Assembly (NCBI GenBank): GCA_027365835.1
Contig: DAHXLU010000054.1
Span: 1-51,337 of the forward strand
Source of the DNA: JAJZMA01 sp021850405
Lineage (GTDB): Bacteria; Chloroflexota; Dormibacteria; Aeolococcales; Aeolococcaceae
Direction: 5' to 3'
Length of the DNA stretch: 51,337 bases
The notes beneath the pieces were generated by a model that ran no database searches, was not told the DNA's origin, and saw only the letters and a program-made list of their open reading frames with translations. Numbering within the stretch: position 1 is the stretch's first letter; the number at the start of each line of letters is the position of its first letter. This document shows positions 17,022 through 26,502 of this stretch, in pieces. Position numbers and translations under genes: made by a program.

Positions 17022-17390
17022 ATGGCATCTGCAATGCTTTCTAACTACGCTCCCATCCTGCTGTTTTTTGGAATCTGCGTACTGATGGGCACCCTGGTGC
17101 CGGTCCTTAGTTCGCTGCTGGGCCCCAGACATCCGAGTGCCGAGAAGCAGCTCCCATATGAATGTGGGATAGTCCCCGCCGGCACTGCGCATCACCGGTT
17201 TTCTGTAAGTTTTTATGTAACAGCGATGCTGTTTATTATCTTTGATGTGGAATCAGTCTTTCTTTTTCCATGGGCAACTATCGTGCGGCAGCTTCATGTG
17301 TTTGGCACCGCTGAAATGGGGCTCTTTGTTGCCACCCTTTTTATTGCACTCCTTTATGTATGGCGGAAGGGGGCGCTGACATGGAAGTGA
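17022..17390 (+). CDS. nuoA: NADH-quinone oxidoreductase subunit A
   Basis: A 122-residue complex I membrane subunit with three helices. The family-typical segments are present: EKQLPYECGI (about 46-55, first loop with the conserved cysteine), RFSVSFYVTAMLFIIFDVE and the following acidic-to-aromatic helix. It helps form the quinone-access and proton-entry region next to NuoH and NuoJ. ATG 17022 is used; ATG 17034 is possible, and neither has a strong ribosome site. First gene of the 14-gene operon; its end overlaps nuoB by 10 bases. Confidence 0.95.
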   Translation: MASAMLSNYAPILLFFGICVLMGTLVPVLSSLLGPRHPSAEKQLPYECGIVPAGTAHHRFSVSFYVTAMLFIIFDVESVFLFPWATIVRQLHVFGTAEMGLFVATLFIALLYVWRKGALTWK

Positions 17391-17986
17391 ATTCACTGGG
17401 AGAGGGTCCAGACATGATGAGGGCTGCACCGGCTGGCAGGAGCAGTTCGCTGCTGCTTGCTGACGCGGGCGGGTCAGGCGTTGCACTCCCGTTTCCAAGG
17501 GTGGGAGCCGGAGAGCGGACTGCAGTACAGAGTGGGGTGGTCACCACTACGATAGAAAAGGTTATTGCCTGGGGTCGCTACAGCTCCATCTGGCCCGCGC
17601 TCTTTGGACTTGCCTGTTGCGCAATCGAGATGATGGCTGTTGGAAACAGCCGCTACGATATGTCGCGCTTTGGAGCGGAAGTGTTTAGGGCTTCGCCCAG
17701 GCAGGCTGACCTTATGATCGTAGCGGGGAGGGTCTCGCAAAAGATGGCGCCCGTTCTGCGTCAGGTATATGACCAGATGCCAGAGCCAAAATGGGTGATC
17801 AGCATGGGGGCGTGCGCATCCTGTGGGGGAATTTTCAACAACTATGCAATTGTGCAGGGTGTCGACAAGGTAGTCCCCGTGGACATTTATCTGCCCGGAT
17901 GTCCTCCCCGGCCGGAAGGGCTTCTCGATGCGGTAGTGAAGTTGCAGAAGCAGATTGCTTCCGAGCACCACCCCTTGCGAGGCTAG
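17381..17986 (+). CDS. nuoB: NADH-quinone oxidoreductase subunit B
   Basis: A 201-residue peripheral-arm subunit that carries cluster N2, the last iron-sulfur cluster before quinone. Ligands are all visible: tandem Cys79-Cys80 (LACCAIEMM), Cys145 (GACASCGG) and Cys174 (LPGCPPRPEG). The N-terminal 45 residues are a variable extension. ATG 17381 is preferred (GGAAGGGGG seven bases upstream, 10-base overlap with nuoA); ATG 17414 is an alternative with its own GGGAGAGGG. Four bases separate it from nuoC. Confidence 0.96.
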   Translation: MEVNSLGEGPDMMRAAPAGRSSSLLLADAGGSGVALPFPRVGAGERTAVQSGVVTTTIEKVIAWGRYSSIWPALFGLACCAIEMMAVGNSRYDMSRFGAEVFRASPRQADLMIVAGRVSQKMAPVLRQVYDQMPEPKWVISMGACASCGGIFNNYAIVQGVDKVVPVDIYLPGCPPRPEGLLDAVVKLQKQIASEHHPLRG

Positions 17987-17990
17987 GCGC

Positions 17991-18617
17991 GTGACTGAAG
18001 CAGGCGCTGGAAGGGAAGAGATTCTGGGTGCTACGGATTCGGCAGACAGGACCAGTGGTGTACCGCCCCGTGCTGGTACGGTGGATGGCAGCCGGGCAGC
18101 ACAGCTGCTGGAGCGTGTAATGCCAGGTGTCATCCTCGAAACCAGGGAGGAGCACGGCGAGCTGATACTCCAGGTGGACCGTTCCCGGCTGGTGGAGGTA
18201 TGTACCCTTCTTTCGCACGATGACGGGGCCAGGTATCGGCTCCCGGTCATGGTGACGGCCGTAGACTGGCTGGAGAGGGAGCCACGATTTGATGTCGTAT
18301 ATGAGCTTTACTCAGTGGATTACAATGATCGCGTGCGGCTCGTGGTACAGGTGCCAGAGCATGACCCGGTAGTTCCCACCCTGGAGAAGGTTTTTCCGGG
18401 AATGGACTGGCATGAGCGCGAGACGTTTGACCTGTTCGGCATCTCATTTGCTGGACATCATGACTTGAGGAGGCTACTGCTGCCAGAGGACTGGGAGGGG
18501 CATCCCCTAAGGAAGGATTACGTGTCATTCGGGGAGCCGGTAGCTTTCACGCATAACCTGGAATGGGCGCTGGCACCCCAGGATCGCCCAGAGCAGATGC
18601 CTGGGAGTACGCGCTGA
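17991..18617 (+). CDS. nuoC: NADH-quinone oxidoreductase subunit C
   Basis: A 208-residue peripheral subunit (30-kDa family). The diagnostic block ERETFDLFGISFAGHHDLRR followed by LLPEDWEGHPLRKDY is present near residues 140-175. It binds NuoD and has no cofactor. GTG 17991 is chosen over upstream in-frame ATG 17955 because GAGG lies at 17979-17982. The first 35 residues are a disordered-looking extension. Separate from nuoD (not a NuoCD fusion); stop and nuoD start share one base in TGATG. Confidence 0.95.
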   Translation: MTEAGAGREEILGATDSADRTSGVPPRAGTVDGSRAAQLLERVMPGVILETREEHGELILQVDRSRLVEVCTLLSHDDGARYRLPVMVTAVDWLEREPRFDVVYELYSVDYNDRVRLVVQVPEHDPVVPTLEKVFPGMDWHERETFDLFGISFAGHHDLRRLLLPEDWEGHPLRKDYVSFGEPVAFTHNLEWALAPQDRPEQMPGSTR

Positions 18618-19954
18618 TGTCACCCCGCAAGGCTGCGAGCCAGTCGCAGGCTGAAAAGAAAGGGGAGAGCCTGCTGCCAGAAGCAGTTGCCGGGCCAGAA
18701 GAGATCCGGGTGCAGCAGGCTTACGGCGACGCCCGGGAGAGGGTAGGGGTTGACCGGGACCTGGATGCTGTGGATCTGGTGGAGATTGGCGAGGACACCA
18801 TGGAGCTGAACATGGGGCCGCAGCATCCCTCTACCCACGGCGTCCTGCGGCTGGTACTCAATCTCGAAGGGGAGACCGTCAGGGAGTGCCGCCCGGATAT
18901 TGGCTTTCTTCATACCGGTTTTGAAAAGTCATTTGAGTCGCATACCTACCAGCAGTGCATTCCGCTCACTGACCGGATGGATTATCTGGCGCCTCCGATA
19001 AATAACCTGGGCTTCTCCCTGGCAGCTGAAAAATTGCTGGGGGTAGAGGTGCCGCCACGGGGCCAGTACATACGGGTGATCATGGCGGAGCTGGCCCGGA
19101 TAGGCTCTCATCTCATCTGGTTTGGGACTCATGCCATGGATCTTGGAGCTACAACGCCGTTCCTTTACGCATGGCGTGAGCGCGAGGCCATCCTGGACAT
19201 AAATGAGCTTGTTTCCGGGGTCCGGATGATGACCTCATTCATTCGGGTTGGGGGCCTCATGGCAGACGTACCCCAGGAATTTGGCCCCATGATCGAGCAG
19301 GTGCTTGCCACGTTCCCAAAGGCAATCGATGAGTATGAGCTGCTGATCACGAAGAATCCGATCTGGAGAGACCGCACCATTGGGCTTGGGGTGATATCTG
19401 CGGAAGATGCACTGGCATATGGTCTGACCGGGCCCTGCCTCCGGGGAAGCGGCGTTCCCTACGATCTCCGCAAGGCACGGCCGTACAGCTCATACGATCA
19501 TTTTGAGTTTGATGTCCCGGTTGGCAGCAACGGGGACGTTTACGACCGGTACCTTATCCGTATGCAGGAGATGCGGGAGAGCCTGCGGATAATCCGGCAG
19601 GCGTACGAGAATCTGCCATCAGGACCAGTAAACACCCTGGATCGGCGTGTTGCCCGCCCGCCCCGCAATGAGATAAACACCAGTATGGAATCGCTCATTT
19701 ATCATTTCAAGCTCGTGACCGAGGGCATGCAGGTGCCTGCGGGTCAGGTTTATCATGCGGTCGAATCCCCTCGCGGTGAGCTTGGTTTCTATATGGTAAG
19801 CGACGGTGGTAACCGGCCCTACCGGTGCAAGGTGAGAGGTCCATCCTTCAGCAATCTTGCCGCCCTGCCACACATGGTCCGGGGAGAACTGATCGCCGAT
19901 GTGGTGGCCGTGGTCGGATCTATCGACATTACCCTTGGAGACGTTGACAGGTAG
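18617..19954 (+). CDS. nuoD: NADH-quinone oxidoreductase subunit D
   Basis: A 445-residue 49-kDa-family subunit forming most of the quinone pocket with NuoB. GPQHPSTHGVLR carries the histidine that contacts the quinone head, and MDYLAP holds the conserved tyrosine. The C-terminus is the standard DPSFSN-to-GDVDR type (here PSFSNLAALPHM and the final GDVDR). About 50 extra residues precede the conserved core. ATG 18617 overlaps the nuoC stop by one base, GGGAG at 18602-18606. Confidence 0.97.
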   Translation: MSPRKAASQSQAEKKGESLLPEAVAGPEEIRVQQAYGDARERVGVDRDLDAVDLVEIGEDTMELNMGPQHPSTHGVLRLVLNLEGETVRECRPDIGFLHTGFEKSFESHTYQQCIPLTDRMDYLAPPINNLGFSLAAEKLLGVEVPPRGQYIRVIMAELARIGSHLIWFGTHAMDLGATTPFLYAWREREAILDINELVSGVRMMTSFIRVGGLMADVPQEFGPMIEQVLATFPKAIDEYELLITKNPIWRDRTIGLGVISAEDALAYGLTGPCLRGSGVPYDLRKARPYSSYDHFEFDVPVGSNGDVYDRYLIRMQEMRESLRIIRQAYENLPSGPVNTLDRRVARPPRNEINTSMESLIYHFKLVTEGMQVPAGQVYHAVESPRGELGFYMVSDGGNRPYRCKVRGPSFSNLAALPHMVRGELIADVVAVVGSIDITLGDVDR

Positions 19955-19957
19955 GCC

Positions 19958-20623
19958 ATGGGAGAAGAAGTGTTTTCAGATGATCTGCGCAACCGCATCA
20001 CACTCATGCGGGATCGCTACCCCATGGCCAGATCCGCAGTGATTCCAGCATTGTGGGCTGTGCAGGAGGAGCATGGCTTCCTGTCGGATTCTGCACTCGA
20101 GGCTGTGGCGAAACTGCTTGGGCTGGTACCTTCAGATGTGCAGGCCAGTGCAAGTTTCTACTCGATGTACTTCAGGACTGCACCCGGAAGACATGATCTT
20201 GTTGTATGCACGAATGTTTCTTGCGCACTGCGTGGTGCCAACGAGGTGGTTGCCTGTGTGGAGAGAGCACTGGACTGTCCTTCTGGGGGTACTGCTGCTG
20301 ATGGGACTGTGACCTGGGTGGCGAGCCCGGAATGCCTTGGCGCATGCGACGCTGCTCCAGCGTTGCAGCTGGATCATGAGACTTATGGCCCAATGACGGT
20401 TGCGGAGACAGAAGCACTTATTCGCAGGGTTGCTTCTGAAGCTGTTCCCTCAAAAGCTGCCCACCACCCAGTTGTCTCGCCTGCTGTTACTGCCCAGGAA
20501 ACAGGGCCTGGGGCTGGATCATCCAGGGCAGGGTCAGACAGCGAGCACGGCATGACCAGGGAAGAACGCCCAGCCACTGGAAAGAAGACACGGCGCGCCC
20601 GCGTTGCCAAGTCGGATCTTTGA
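19958..20623 (+). CDS. nuoE: NADH-quinone oxidoreductase subunit E, with long C-terminal tail
   Basis: A 221-residue thioredoxin-fold [2Fe-2S] subunit (cluster N1a). Ligands Cys84, Cys89, Cys126 and Cys130 follow the C-x4-C and C-x3-C pattern (CTNVSC, CLGAC). The catalytic core ends near residue 160; residues 161-221 are an extra tail rich in Ala/Ser/Pro/Gly and ending in a basic patch (KKTRRARVAK). E. coli NuoE is about 166 residues, so this tail is additional. Three bases separate it from nuoD, and a 34-base gap, the largest in the operon, precedes nuoF. Confidence 0.95.
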   Translation: MGEEVFSDDLRNRITLMRDRYPMARSAVIPALWAVQEEHGFLSDSALEAVAKLLGLVPSDVQASASFYSMYFRTAPGRHDLVVCTNVSCALRGANEVVACVERALDCPSGGTAADGTVTWVASPECLGACDAAPALQLDHETYGPMTVAETEALIRRVASEAVPSKAAHHPVVSPAVTAQETGPGAGSSRAGSDSEHGMTREERPATGKKTRRARVAKSDL

Positions 20624-20657
20624 AGATAGATACATGAAAGGATTTTGAGAGCTTTGC

Positions 20658-21977
20658 ATGGAATATAGATTGCTTACGGCACAGCTGGGGCCAGCAGGAG
20701 AGGCACTGGATACCCTTTTGGCCTATGAGAAGGCTGGCGGCTACCAGGCGTTGCGCAAGGCGCTCACTGGCATGACTCCTGATGAAGTGGTGGAGGAGGT
20801 AAAGGCCAGTGGACTCCGTGGGCGCGGGGGAGCGGGGTTTCCAACCGGGACCAAGTGGTCTTTCCTGCCCAGGGGCGTATTGCCCCGATATCTGTGCTGC
20901 AACGCTGATGAGTCAGAGCCAGGCTGTTTCAAGGATCGCTATCTGATAGACAAGCTCCCGCACCAGCTGCTTGAGGGGCTGCTTATAGCTGCATACGCGC
21001 TGGATGTGCACACAGCCTTCATCTACATACGGGGTGAGTATCGTAGGCAGCGGCTCCTGCTGGAGCGTTGCGTGGAAGAGGCTCGTGCGGCAGGTTACAT
21101 TGGAAAATCCGTCATGGGAACTGATTTTTCATGTGACGTAATCGTTCATGGGGGAGCGGGGGCATATATCTGCGGTGAGGAGACAGCTCTTCTGAGTTCG
21201 CTTGAGGGTAGCAGGGGAGAGCCACGCCTGAAACCACCGTTTCCTGCAGTCAAGGGGCTGTACGGGCAGCCTACGGTTGTGAACAATGTTGAGACCTTAA
21301 GCAATGTGCCCCATATTGTCGCCCGCGGCGGCAAGTGGTTTGCTGGCATTGGAGTAGAGAGAGGGACGGGCACGAGACTAATCTGCGCCAGCGGCCACAT
21401 TCAGAGACCTGGCGTATATGAGATAGAGATGGGGCGCCCCATCAGGGAGCTTCTCGAGGAACATTGCGGCGGAATGCTGCCCGGTCACCAGCTGAAGGCA
21501 TTCCAGCCCGGTGGAGGCTCCATGCAGGTACTGCTGCCTAAGGACATTGACTTGCCACTGGATTTTGACTCAGTACAGAAAGCTGGCTCCTCCCTTGGGG
21601 CTGGCGCCATGGTCTTTATGGATGAGACTGCCTGCATGGTGAATGTATCCATGCGGCTGGTGGACTTTTATCAGCACGAGTCGTGTGGCAAGTGCACACC
21701 CTGCAGGGAGGGCACCTACTTTGAGTCAAGGCTGATGCACCGTCTGGAAGCGGGGCAGGCAGACAAGGCTGAGCTCGCTACACTTGCAGACATATGCGAC
21801 AACATGGACGGAAAGTGCTTCTGTCCCCTTGGTGACACCGCAACCTGGTTTGTGATGTCAGCCTATCGTGCCTTCAGGGACGAATTCGAACAGCACTGTG
21901 GGGCTGGCCGGTGTCCCGTGTCCATGCCAGCCACAGGAAGCCATGAAGATCTGCTGATGGCAGGGAGTCTTCTGTGA
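20658..21977 (+). CDS. nuoF: NADH-quinone oxidoreductase subunit F
   Basis: A 439-residue flavoprotein that oxidises NADH. It has the FMN/NADH glycine loop GRGGAGFPTG (55-64), the CNADESEPG region, and [4Fe-4S] N3 ligands Cys343, Cys346, Cys349 (ESCGKCTPCREGT) and Cys389 (CFCPLGDTA). Its presence, with NuoE and NuoG, shows this complex takes electrons from NADH rather than ferredoxin or F420. Stop and nuoG start overlap by four bases (GTGA). Confidence 0.97.
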   Translation: MEYRLLTAQLGPAGEALDTLLAYEKAGGYQALRKALTGMTPDEVVEEVKASGLRGRGGAGFPTGTKWSFLPRGVLPRYLCCNADESEPGCFKDRYLIDKLPHQLLEGLLIAAYALDVHTAFIYIRGEYRRQRLLLERCVEEARAAGYIGKSVMGTDFSCDVIVHGGAGAYICGEETALLSSLEGSRGEPRLKPPFPAVKGLYGQPTVVNNVETLSNVPHIVARGGKWFAGIGVERGTGTRLICASGHIQRPGVYEIEMGRPIRELLEEHCGGMLPGHQLKAFQPGGGSMQVLLPKDIDLPLDFDSVQKAGSSLGAGAMVFMDETACMVNVSMRLVDFYQHESCGKCTPCREGTYFESRLMHRLEAGQADKAELATLADICDNMDGKCFCPLGDTATWFVMSAYRAFRDEFEQHCGAGRCPVSMPATGSHEDLLMAGSLL

Positions 21978-23938
21978 TCACGCAAGTGTCTGAAACAGTT
22001 TCTGTGACCGTGGACGGCCGCGCGGTCCAGGTCCGCCCTGGCACGCTCGTTCTGGATGCGGCGACTGAGGCTGGGGTCCATATACCGATTTACTGTGCCC
22101 ATTCGAAGATGGATCCAGTGGCTGTCTGCAGGATGTGTCTCGTGGAAATTGAAAAGCTTCCCAAGCTCATGCCGGCATGTGCAACTGTCGTCACTCCTGA
22201 TATGGTGATCCACACTGCATCCGAGAAAGTGGTCAAGGTCCGAGAGGGAGTCCTGGAGTTTCTGCTTGAGAATCACCCTCTGGACTGCCCGGTCTGTGAT
22301 CGGGGTGGGGAGTGTGACCTGCAGGATTTTGCATTCCGCTATGGCCCCACAACCAGCCGGTTTCCGATTGTGGACAAGGTTCATTCTGACAAGGCGGTAA
22401 AACTCTCGGAGCTGATAGAGCTTGATCGCGAGCGTTGCATTCTGTGCTGGCGGTGCGTGCGCTATTACGACGAGATAACTGGAGAGCAGGAACTGGTACT
22501 GGATCGCCGAGGGGTAGACACTGTGATTGCTACCTTTGCCAACAGGGAGCTGACCTCAGCCTTTCAGGGTAATTTGCCTGAGGTGTGCCCGGTCGGAGCG
22601 CTGACACATCGTCAGTATCGCTTCAAGGCCCGGCCCTGGGATCTCCAGAGGAGCTCTGGGGTATGTCCAGAATGCTCCTACGGCTGCAATATACACGTTG
22701 ATACCCGTAATTTTGAAGTGGTGCGGTTTGCATCCAGGGACAACCCCAGTGTTGATGACATGTGGCTGTGCGACCGTGGCCGCTACAGCGCTACCTCGTG
22801 GAATGGTGGGGCAAGGATCAGCAGTTCGCACATCCGCAAGGGTGGATCTGTTGCAGTTGTACCTTTCTCTGCGGCGCTCGAGCAGGCCGCTGCAGCCATT
22901 GCCAGGGTAACGGCAAAGCATGGAGCTGATGCCATTGGAGTTCTCGTTTCTCCCCGGCTGACCAACGAGGAGCTCTGGCTTGCCCAGTTGCTTGGCCGTG
23001 AGGTGATAGGAACACAGCATGTGGATGTTGGCGCTGCCTTTGCATCAGGTGCGCAGCCGGGCGATAGCGGGCTCGCACTTGAAGACATCGAGGCCTGCAG
23101 CGACGTCGTAGTTGTCGGCACAGAGCCTGAAGCCTACTCGCCTGTGCTTACCCTGCGCCTTTTCAAGGCCGCCAGAAAACATGGAGTACGGGTTCGGCGG
23201 GTTGCATGGGGAAATGGGGAAAGTGCCGGGGTGCTGACCCGTGAGGTGCTTGCCGGGCTCGCGGATGGGCGTGATGGATCTCCTGTTCGTGTAGGCGTCG
23301 TAGCGGCAGAATCCGATGCCGGTGCTGCCAGGGACCTTCGCGATGCGCTGTTGGCCAAAGGGCACAGTGCCTCGATTCTTTCAGTTGTGCATGGAGTAAA
23401 TGGGCGTGGAGCAAGAGACCTTGGGCTGGTCGACGGTGGTGCGCCTGGGTACGCTGGCGGGCAGGGCCATGGGAATCCTGGCGGCACCGGGAGCCCCGTC
23501 TCCCGCATGACTCTTGTAGACCAGGTGTTGGCAGGTGGACTCAAGGGACTACTCGTTCTGGATGGCGCTGGGCTTCCCCTTGCTGCTGATGTGACGGCAG
23601 CACTCGCACCCAGACTGCGGAAGCTGGACTTTATGCTGGCAATTGAGTCGGTAAGCGGAATTTTCAGTGACAGTGCTTCGATCCTGATTCCGGGTCATGC
23701 CTATTTTGAGAAAGGAGGGACTGTCACCAGCTCCGAGGGGCGTGTGCAGCGGATTAGGCCTGCACTTCCATCCTCCGGGGATACGCCCAGGGAATTACTG
23801 CTGCTCCAGAAGCTGGCCACTCTTCTGGGTGCAACATGGGAGCAGATGGATGAGATAGCTGTCTTCCGACGGCTGGCTGACCGTATTCCTGCCTATGCGG
23901 CGGCTGGCTATGGTGGCCGTACCAGGTGGATGTCATGA
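21974..23938 (+). CDS. nuoG: NADH-quinone oxidoreductase subunit G, with N7 cluster motif
   Basis: A 654-residue subunit. N1b ligands Cys41, 52, 55, 69; N5 ligands His101 (ENHPLDC), Cys105, 108, 114; N4 ligands Cys155, 158, 161, 205. A further C-x2-C-x3-C-x27-C motif (Cys231, 234, 238, 266) matches the off-path cluster N7 found in only some bacteria such as E. coli and Thermus. The molybdopterin-like C-terminal domain is shorter than in E. coli (about 908 residues). Starts with GTG, overlapping nuoF by four bases. Confidence 0.95.
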   Translation: MITQVSETVSVTVDGRAVQVRPGTLVLDAATEAGVHIPIYCAHSKMDPVAVCRMCLVEIEKLPKLMPACATVVTPDMVIHTASEKVVKVREGVLEFLLENHPLDCPVCDRGGECDLQDFAFRYGPTTSRFPIVDKVHSDKAVKLSELIELDRERCILCWRCVRYYDEITGEQELVLDRRGVDTVIATFANRELTSAFQGNLPEVCPVGALTHRQYRFKARPWDLQRSSGVCPECSYGCNIHVDTRNFEVVRFASRDNPSVDDMWLCDRGRYSATSWNGGARISSSHIRKGGSVAVVPFSAALEQAAAAIARVTAKHGADAIGVLVSPRLTNEELWLAQLLGREVIGTQHVDVGAAFASGAQPGDSGLALEDIEACSDVVVVGTEPEAYSPVLTLRLFKAARKHGVRVRRVAWGNGESAGVLTREVLAGLADGRDGSPVRVGVVAAESDAGAARDLRDALLAKGHSASILSVVHGVNGRGARDLGLVDGGAPGYAGGQGHGNPGGTGSPVSRMTLVDQVLAGGLKGLLVLDGAGLPLAADVTAALAPRLRKLDFMLAIESVSGIFSDSASILIPGHAYFEKGGTVTSSEGRVQRIRPALPSSGDTPRELLLLQKLATLLGATWEQMDEIAVFRRLADRIPAYAAAGYGGRTRWMS

Positions 23939-24972
23939 ATTTTGAAGTAGCGTCAATATGGACCTACCAGCTTGGTGGGGACTACTGGTGGGACATCGTG
24001 ATCAAGGGCTTTGTCCTGGCGTTTGTCCTGATAACGGCAGCGGCGTATTCGGTATGGGCAGAGAGAAAGGTTGCTGCACGGATACAGTTGCGGATCGGGC
24101 CCAACCGGGTAGGAAAGTTTGGGCTTCTGCAGCCGCTTGCGGATGCTGTGAAGCTGCTCATGAAAGAGAGCAGCGCGCCTTCAGCCAGGGACCGCATACT
24201 GTTTGCCGTTGCACCAGTGGTGGCGGTAACAGCAGCATTCTTTGCGTTTGCCGTAATTCCGGTCAGTAGCGTCAATAACATAAATGGATTCCAGTACCAC
24301 TGGGACATAGCCCATATCAATGTGGGCCTGCTGTTTGTGTTTGCTGTTACATCGCTTGGGGTGTATGCACTGTTTCTTGGCGGATGGTCCGGGAACAGCA
24401 AGTACTCGCTGCTTGGGGGGTTGCGCTCGTCTGCCCAGCTGATCTCCTATGAGATGGCAGTGTCATTTGCCGTGCTGGGCGTGATTATTCTGGCTGGCTC
24501 CCTGAACCTGGAGACCATCGTCACGGCACAGAAACATCTCTGGTTTATCTTCCTCCAGCCGCTGGCATTCCTGCTGTACTTTACAGGAGCCTTGGCAGAG
24601 ACCAACAGGCTGCCTTTTGACCTTCCTGAGGCTGAGACGGAGCTGGTTGCTGGCTACCACACTGAGTACACATCGATGCAGTTTGGCGTTTATTTCCTTG
24701 CGGAATACATAAACATGGTCACCGTGTCTTCTATAGCTACGGTGCTGTTTCTCGGCGGCTGGCAGTCGCCGACTGGATATCTTTCCTTCGTGCCTGGGGT
24801 CATCTGGTTCCTCATCAAGGTTGTGGGCGGGGTTCTTACCATGATGTGGATCAGGTGGACCTTGCCGAGGTTCAGGTACGATCGCCTGATGAATTTTGGC
24901 TGGAAAGCCCTGCTGCCCCTGGGACTGCTGAACATTGTAATCACCGGTGGTGTGGTGGGGTTGAGGGGTTAG
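23935..24972 (+). CDS. nuoH: NADH-quinone oxidoreductase subunit H
   Basis: A 345-residue membrane subunit with about eight helices that joins the peripheral and membrane arms and shapes the quinone tunnel. Conserved features: WAERKVAARIQLRIGPNRVG near residue 38, and the acidic loop DLPEAETELVAGYHTEY. ATG 23935 is taken because it overlaps the nuoG stop as ATGA; GTG 23926 is in frame but less likely. Two bases separate it from nuoI. Confidence 0.97.
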   Translation: MNFEVASIWTYQLGGDYWWDIVIKGFVLAFVLITAAAYSVWAERKVAARIQLRIGPNRVGKFGLLQPLADAVKLLMKESSAPSARDRILFAVAPVVAVTAAFFAFAVIPVSSVNNINGFQYHWDIAHINVGLLFVFAVTSLGVYALFLGGWSGNSKYSLLGGLRSSAQLISYEMAVSFAVLGVIILAGSLNLETIVTAQKHLWFIFLQPLAFLLYFTGALAETNRLPFDLPEAETELVAGYHTEYTSMQFGVYFLAEYINMVTVSSIATVLFLGGWQSPTGYLSFVPGVIWFLIKVVGGVLTMMWIRWTLPRFRYDRLMNFGWKALLPLGLLNIVITGGVVGLRG

Positions 24973-24974
24973 TA

Positions 24975-25634
24975 ATGCTTGTTGAGATTGTCAAGGGAAT
25001 GGCTTTTACGCTGCGTGCGGCATTTTCACGCAACATAACTGTCCAGTACCCCGAGGAGCACAGGGTGATCTCTGCGCGGCACCGTGGCCGGCACATCCTG
25101 CATCGCTACGACAATGGCCTTGAAAAGTGCATTGGCTGTGAGCTGTGCTCGGGCGCCTGCCCAGTGGGATGTATCTATGTGGAGCCTGCTGAGAATGATC
25201 CGGCACATCCTGTCTCGCCAGGTGAACGGTACGCACTGCGCTACGAGATCAATCTGGTGCGCTGCATTTACTGTGGTTACTGTGCTGAGGCATGCCCCAC
25301 CGAGGCGATCACGCTGGGGCCGCGGTATGATCTGGCAGATTATCGGCGGGAGCGACTGGTGGCGACCAAGGAGGATCTGCTGGAGGCCTGGAGCGGCCCG
25401 CCGGAAGGTAGTGGGGACACGGGCCCTGGTGAGACCAGGGGCGCCGGCTCTGACCAGCGTACCCAGCCTCAAAAATTGCCGGTTGGGATGGCGCGCCAAA
25501 AATGGGAGGAGCGGTTTGGAATTACCCCCAGTGCCGGTGGGAATGTCCCCATGGCGGGCCAGAATGGAGTGCCGGTGGATGTGCCCAGTGTCGCTCCTCC
25601 GGTGAGGGAGAAGCACGAGGGAACCCGCCCATGA
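24975..25634 (+). CDS. nuoI: NADH-quinone oxidoreductase subunit I, with long C-terminal tail
   Basis: A 219-residue ferredoxin-type subunit with two [4Fe-4S] clusters: N6a/N6b ligands Cys52, 55, 58, 62 and Cys97, 100, 103, 107 (CxxCxxCxxxCP twice). The core ends near residue 139. Residues 140-219 form a Gly/Pro/Ser-rich tail absent from E. coli NuoI (about 180 residues) but not unusual in actinobacterial relatives. ATG 24975 with GAGGGG upstream is chosen over a longer frame beginning at 24846. The stop overlaps nuoJ as ATGA. Confidence 0.96.
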   Translation: MLVEIVKGMAFTLRAAFSRNITVQYPEEHRVISARHRGRHILHRYDNGLEKCIGCELCSGACPVGCIYVEPAENDPAHPVSPGERYALRYEINLVRCIYCGYCAEACPTEAITLGPRYDLADYRRERLVATKEDLLEAWSGPPEGSGDTGPGETRGAGSDQRTQPQKLPVGMARQKWEERFGITPSAGGNVPMAGQNGVPVDVPSVAPPVREKHEGTRP

Positions 25635-26197
25635 ATGTCATGTTTGTCATAGCTTCCGCCATTGCGGTCGTTGCTGCCATTGGGGTGGTCACATTCAGGG
25701 AGACGCTCTATTCAGCGCTGGCACTGGTGGTCAATGTGAGCATGATTGCTGTCATGTTTCTCCTCCTTAACGCCCAGTTCCTTTTTGCCGTCCAGCTGAT
25801 CGTTTATGCAGGCGCCGTCATGGTACTTTTTGTATTCATAATCGCGTTGCTCAGTCCAGGGAGGGAGGACCGCCAGTTGCTGGGTGGGCGCATGTTTATA
25901 TCTGTCTTTGTGGTCGTTGCTGTAACTGCTGGCCTCGGAGTCGCGGCTGCCTCGGCGGTGCCCTCCACAGGGGAACTTCCGGGTGCCTTTTATGGCGCAG
26001 TGGCGAACCCCTATGCATCGTTTCGCTACACTCCAGCGGTGGTCAACTCTGCTGGCAATATCCAGACACTTGCGGGCAGACTCTTTTCTGAGTATCTGAT
26101 CCCCTTTGAAATTACCTCGCTACTGCTTCTGGTGGCGGCGGTGGGTGCTGTTTATCTGACGCGGGAATCGGAGACGGGTACGGAGGAGCAGCGATGA
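25631..26197 (+). CDS. nuoJ: NADH-quinone oxidoreductase subunit J
   Basis: A 188-residue membrane subunit with five helices. The third-helix block FAVQLIVYAGAVMVLFVF is characteristic; its pi-bulge region is implicated in coupling quinone reduction to proton movement. ATG 25631 overlaps the nuoI stop (ATGA) and gives the family length; a longer frame from 25502 lies inside nuoI and is rejected. Overlaps nuoK by four bases. Confidence 0.95.
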   Translation: MNVMFVIASAIAVVAAIGVVTFRETLYSALALVVNVSMIAVMFLLLNAQFLFAVQLIVYAGAVMVLFVFIIALLSPGREDRQLLGGRMFISVFVVVAVTAGLGVAAASAVPSTGELPGAFYGAVANPYASFRYTPAVVNSAGNIQTLAGRLFSEYLIPFEITSLLLLVAAVGAVYLTRESETGTEEQR

Positions 26198-26502
26198 CCC
26201 AGTCGATGCTGCCTTTTGCCCTGGCAGTCAGCGCAGCGATGCTTGCGGTAGGCAGTGCTGGAGTCATGCTCCGGCGTGACCCGCTGGTCATGTTCATGTC
26301 TGTGGAACTGATGCTCAATTCGGTCAACGTTGCTTTGGTTGCGTTTGGCCGGTTTCTGGACAGCGAGGCAGGACAGGTTTTTGCTCTTATGGTGATAGTT
26401 GTTGCTGCTGCCGAAGCCGTTGTCGGTCTTGCCCTGCTCACCAGGATCTTCCGTCATGGTCGCGCTCTGGACATAGATGATGTTTCGGAGATGTCGCAAT
26501 GA
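26194..26502 (+). CDS. nuoK: NADH-quinone oxidoreductase subunit K
   Basis: A 102-residue three-helix membrane subunit, standard length. The MFMSVELMLNSVNVALVAF stretch carries the conserved membrane glutamate (VELML), and a second acidic residue lies in AAAEAVVGLAL; both belong to the proton-path chain. Overlaps nuoJ and nuoL by four bases each. Confidence 0.96.
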   Translation: MTQSMLPFALAVSAAMLAVGSAGVMLRRDPLVMFMSVELMLNSVNVALVAFGRFLDSEAGQVFALMVIVVAAAEAVVGLALLTRIFRHGRALDIDDVSEMSQ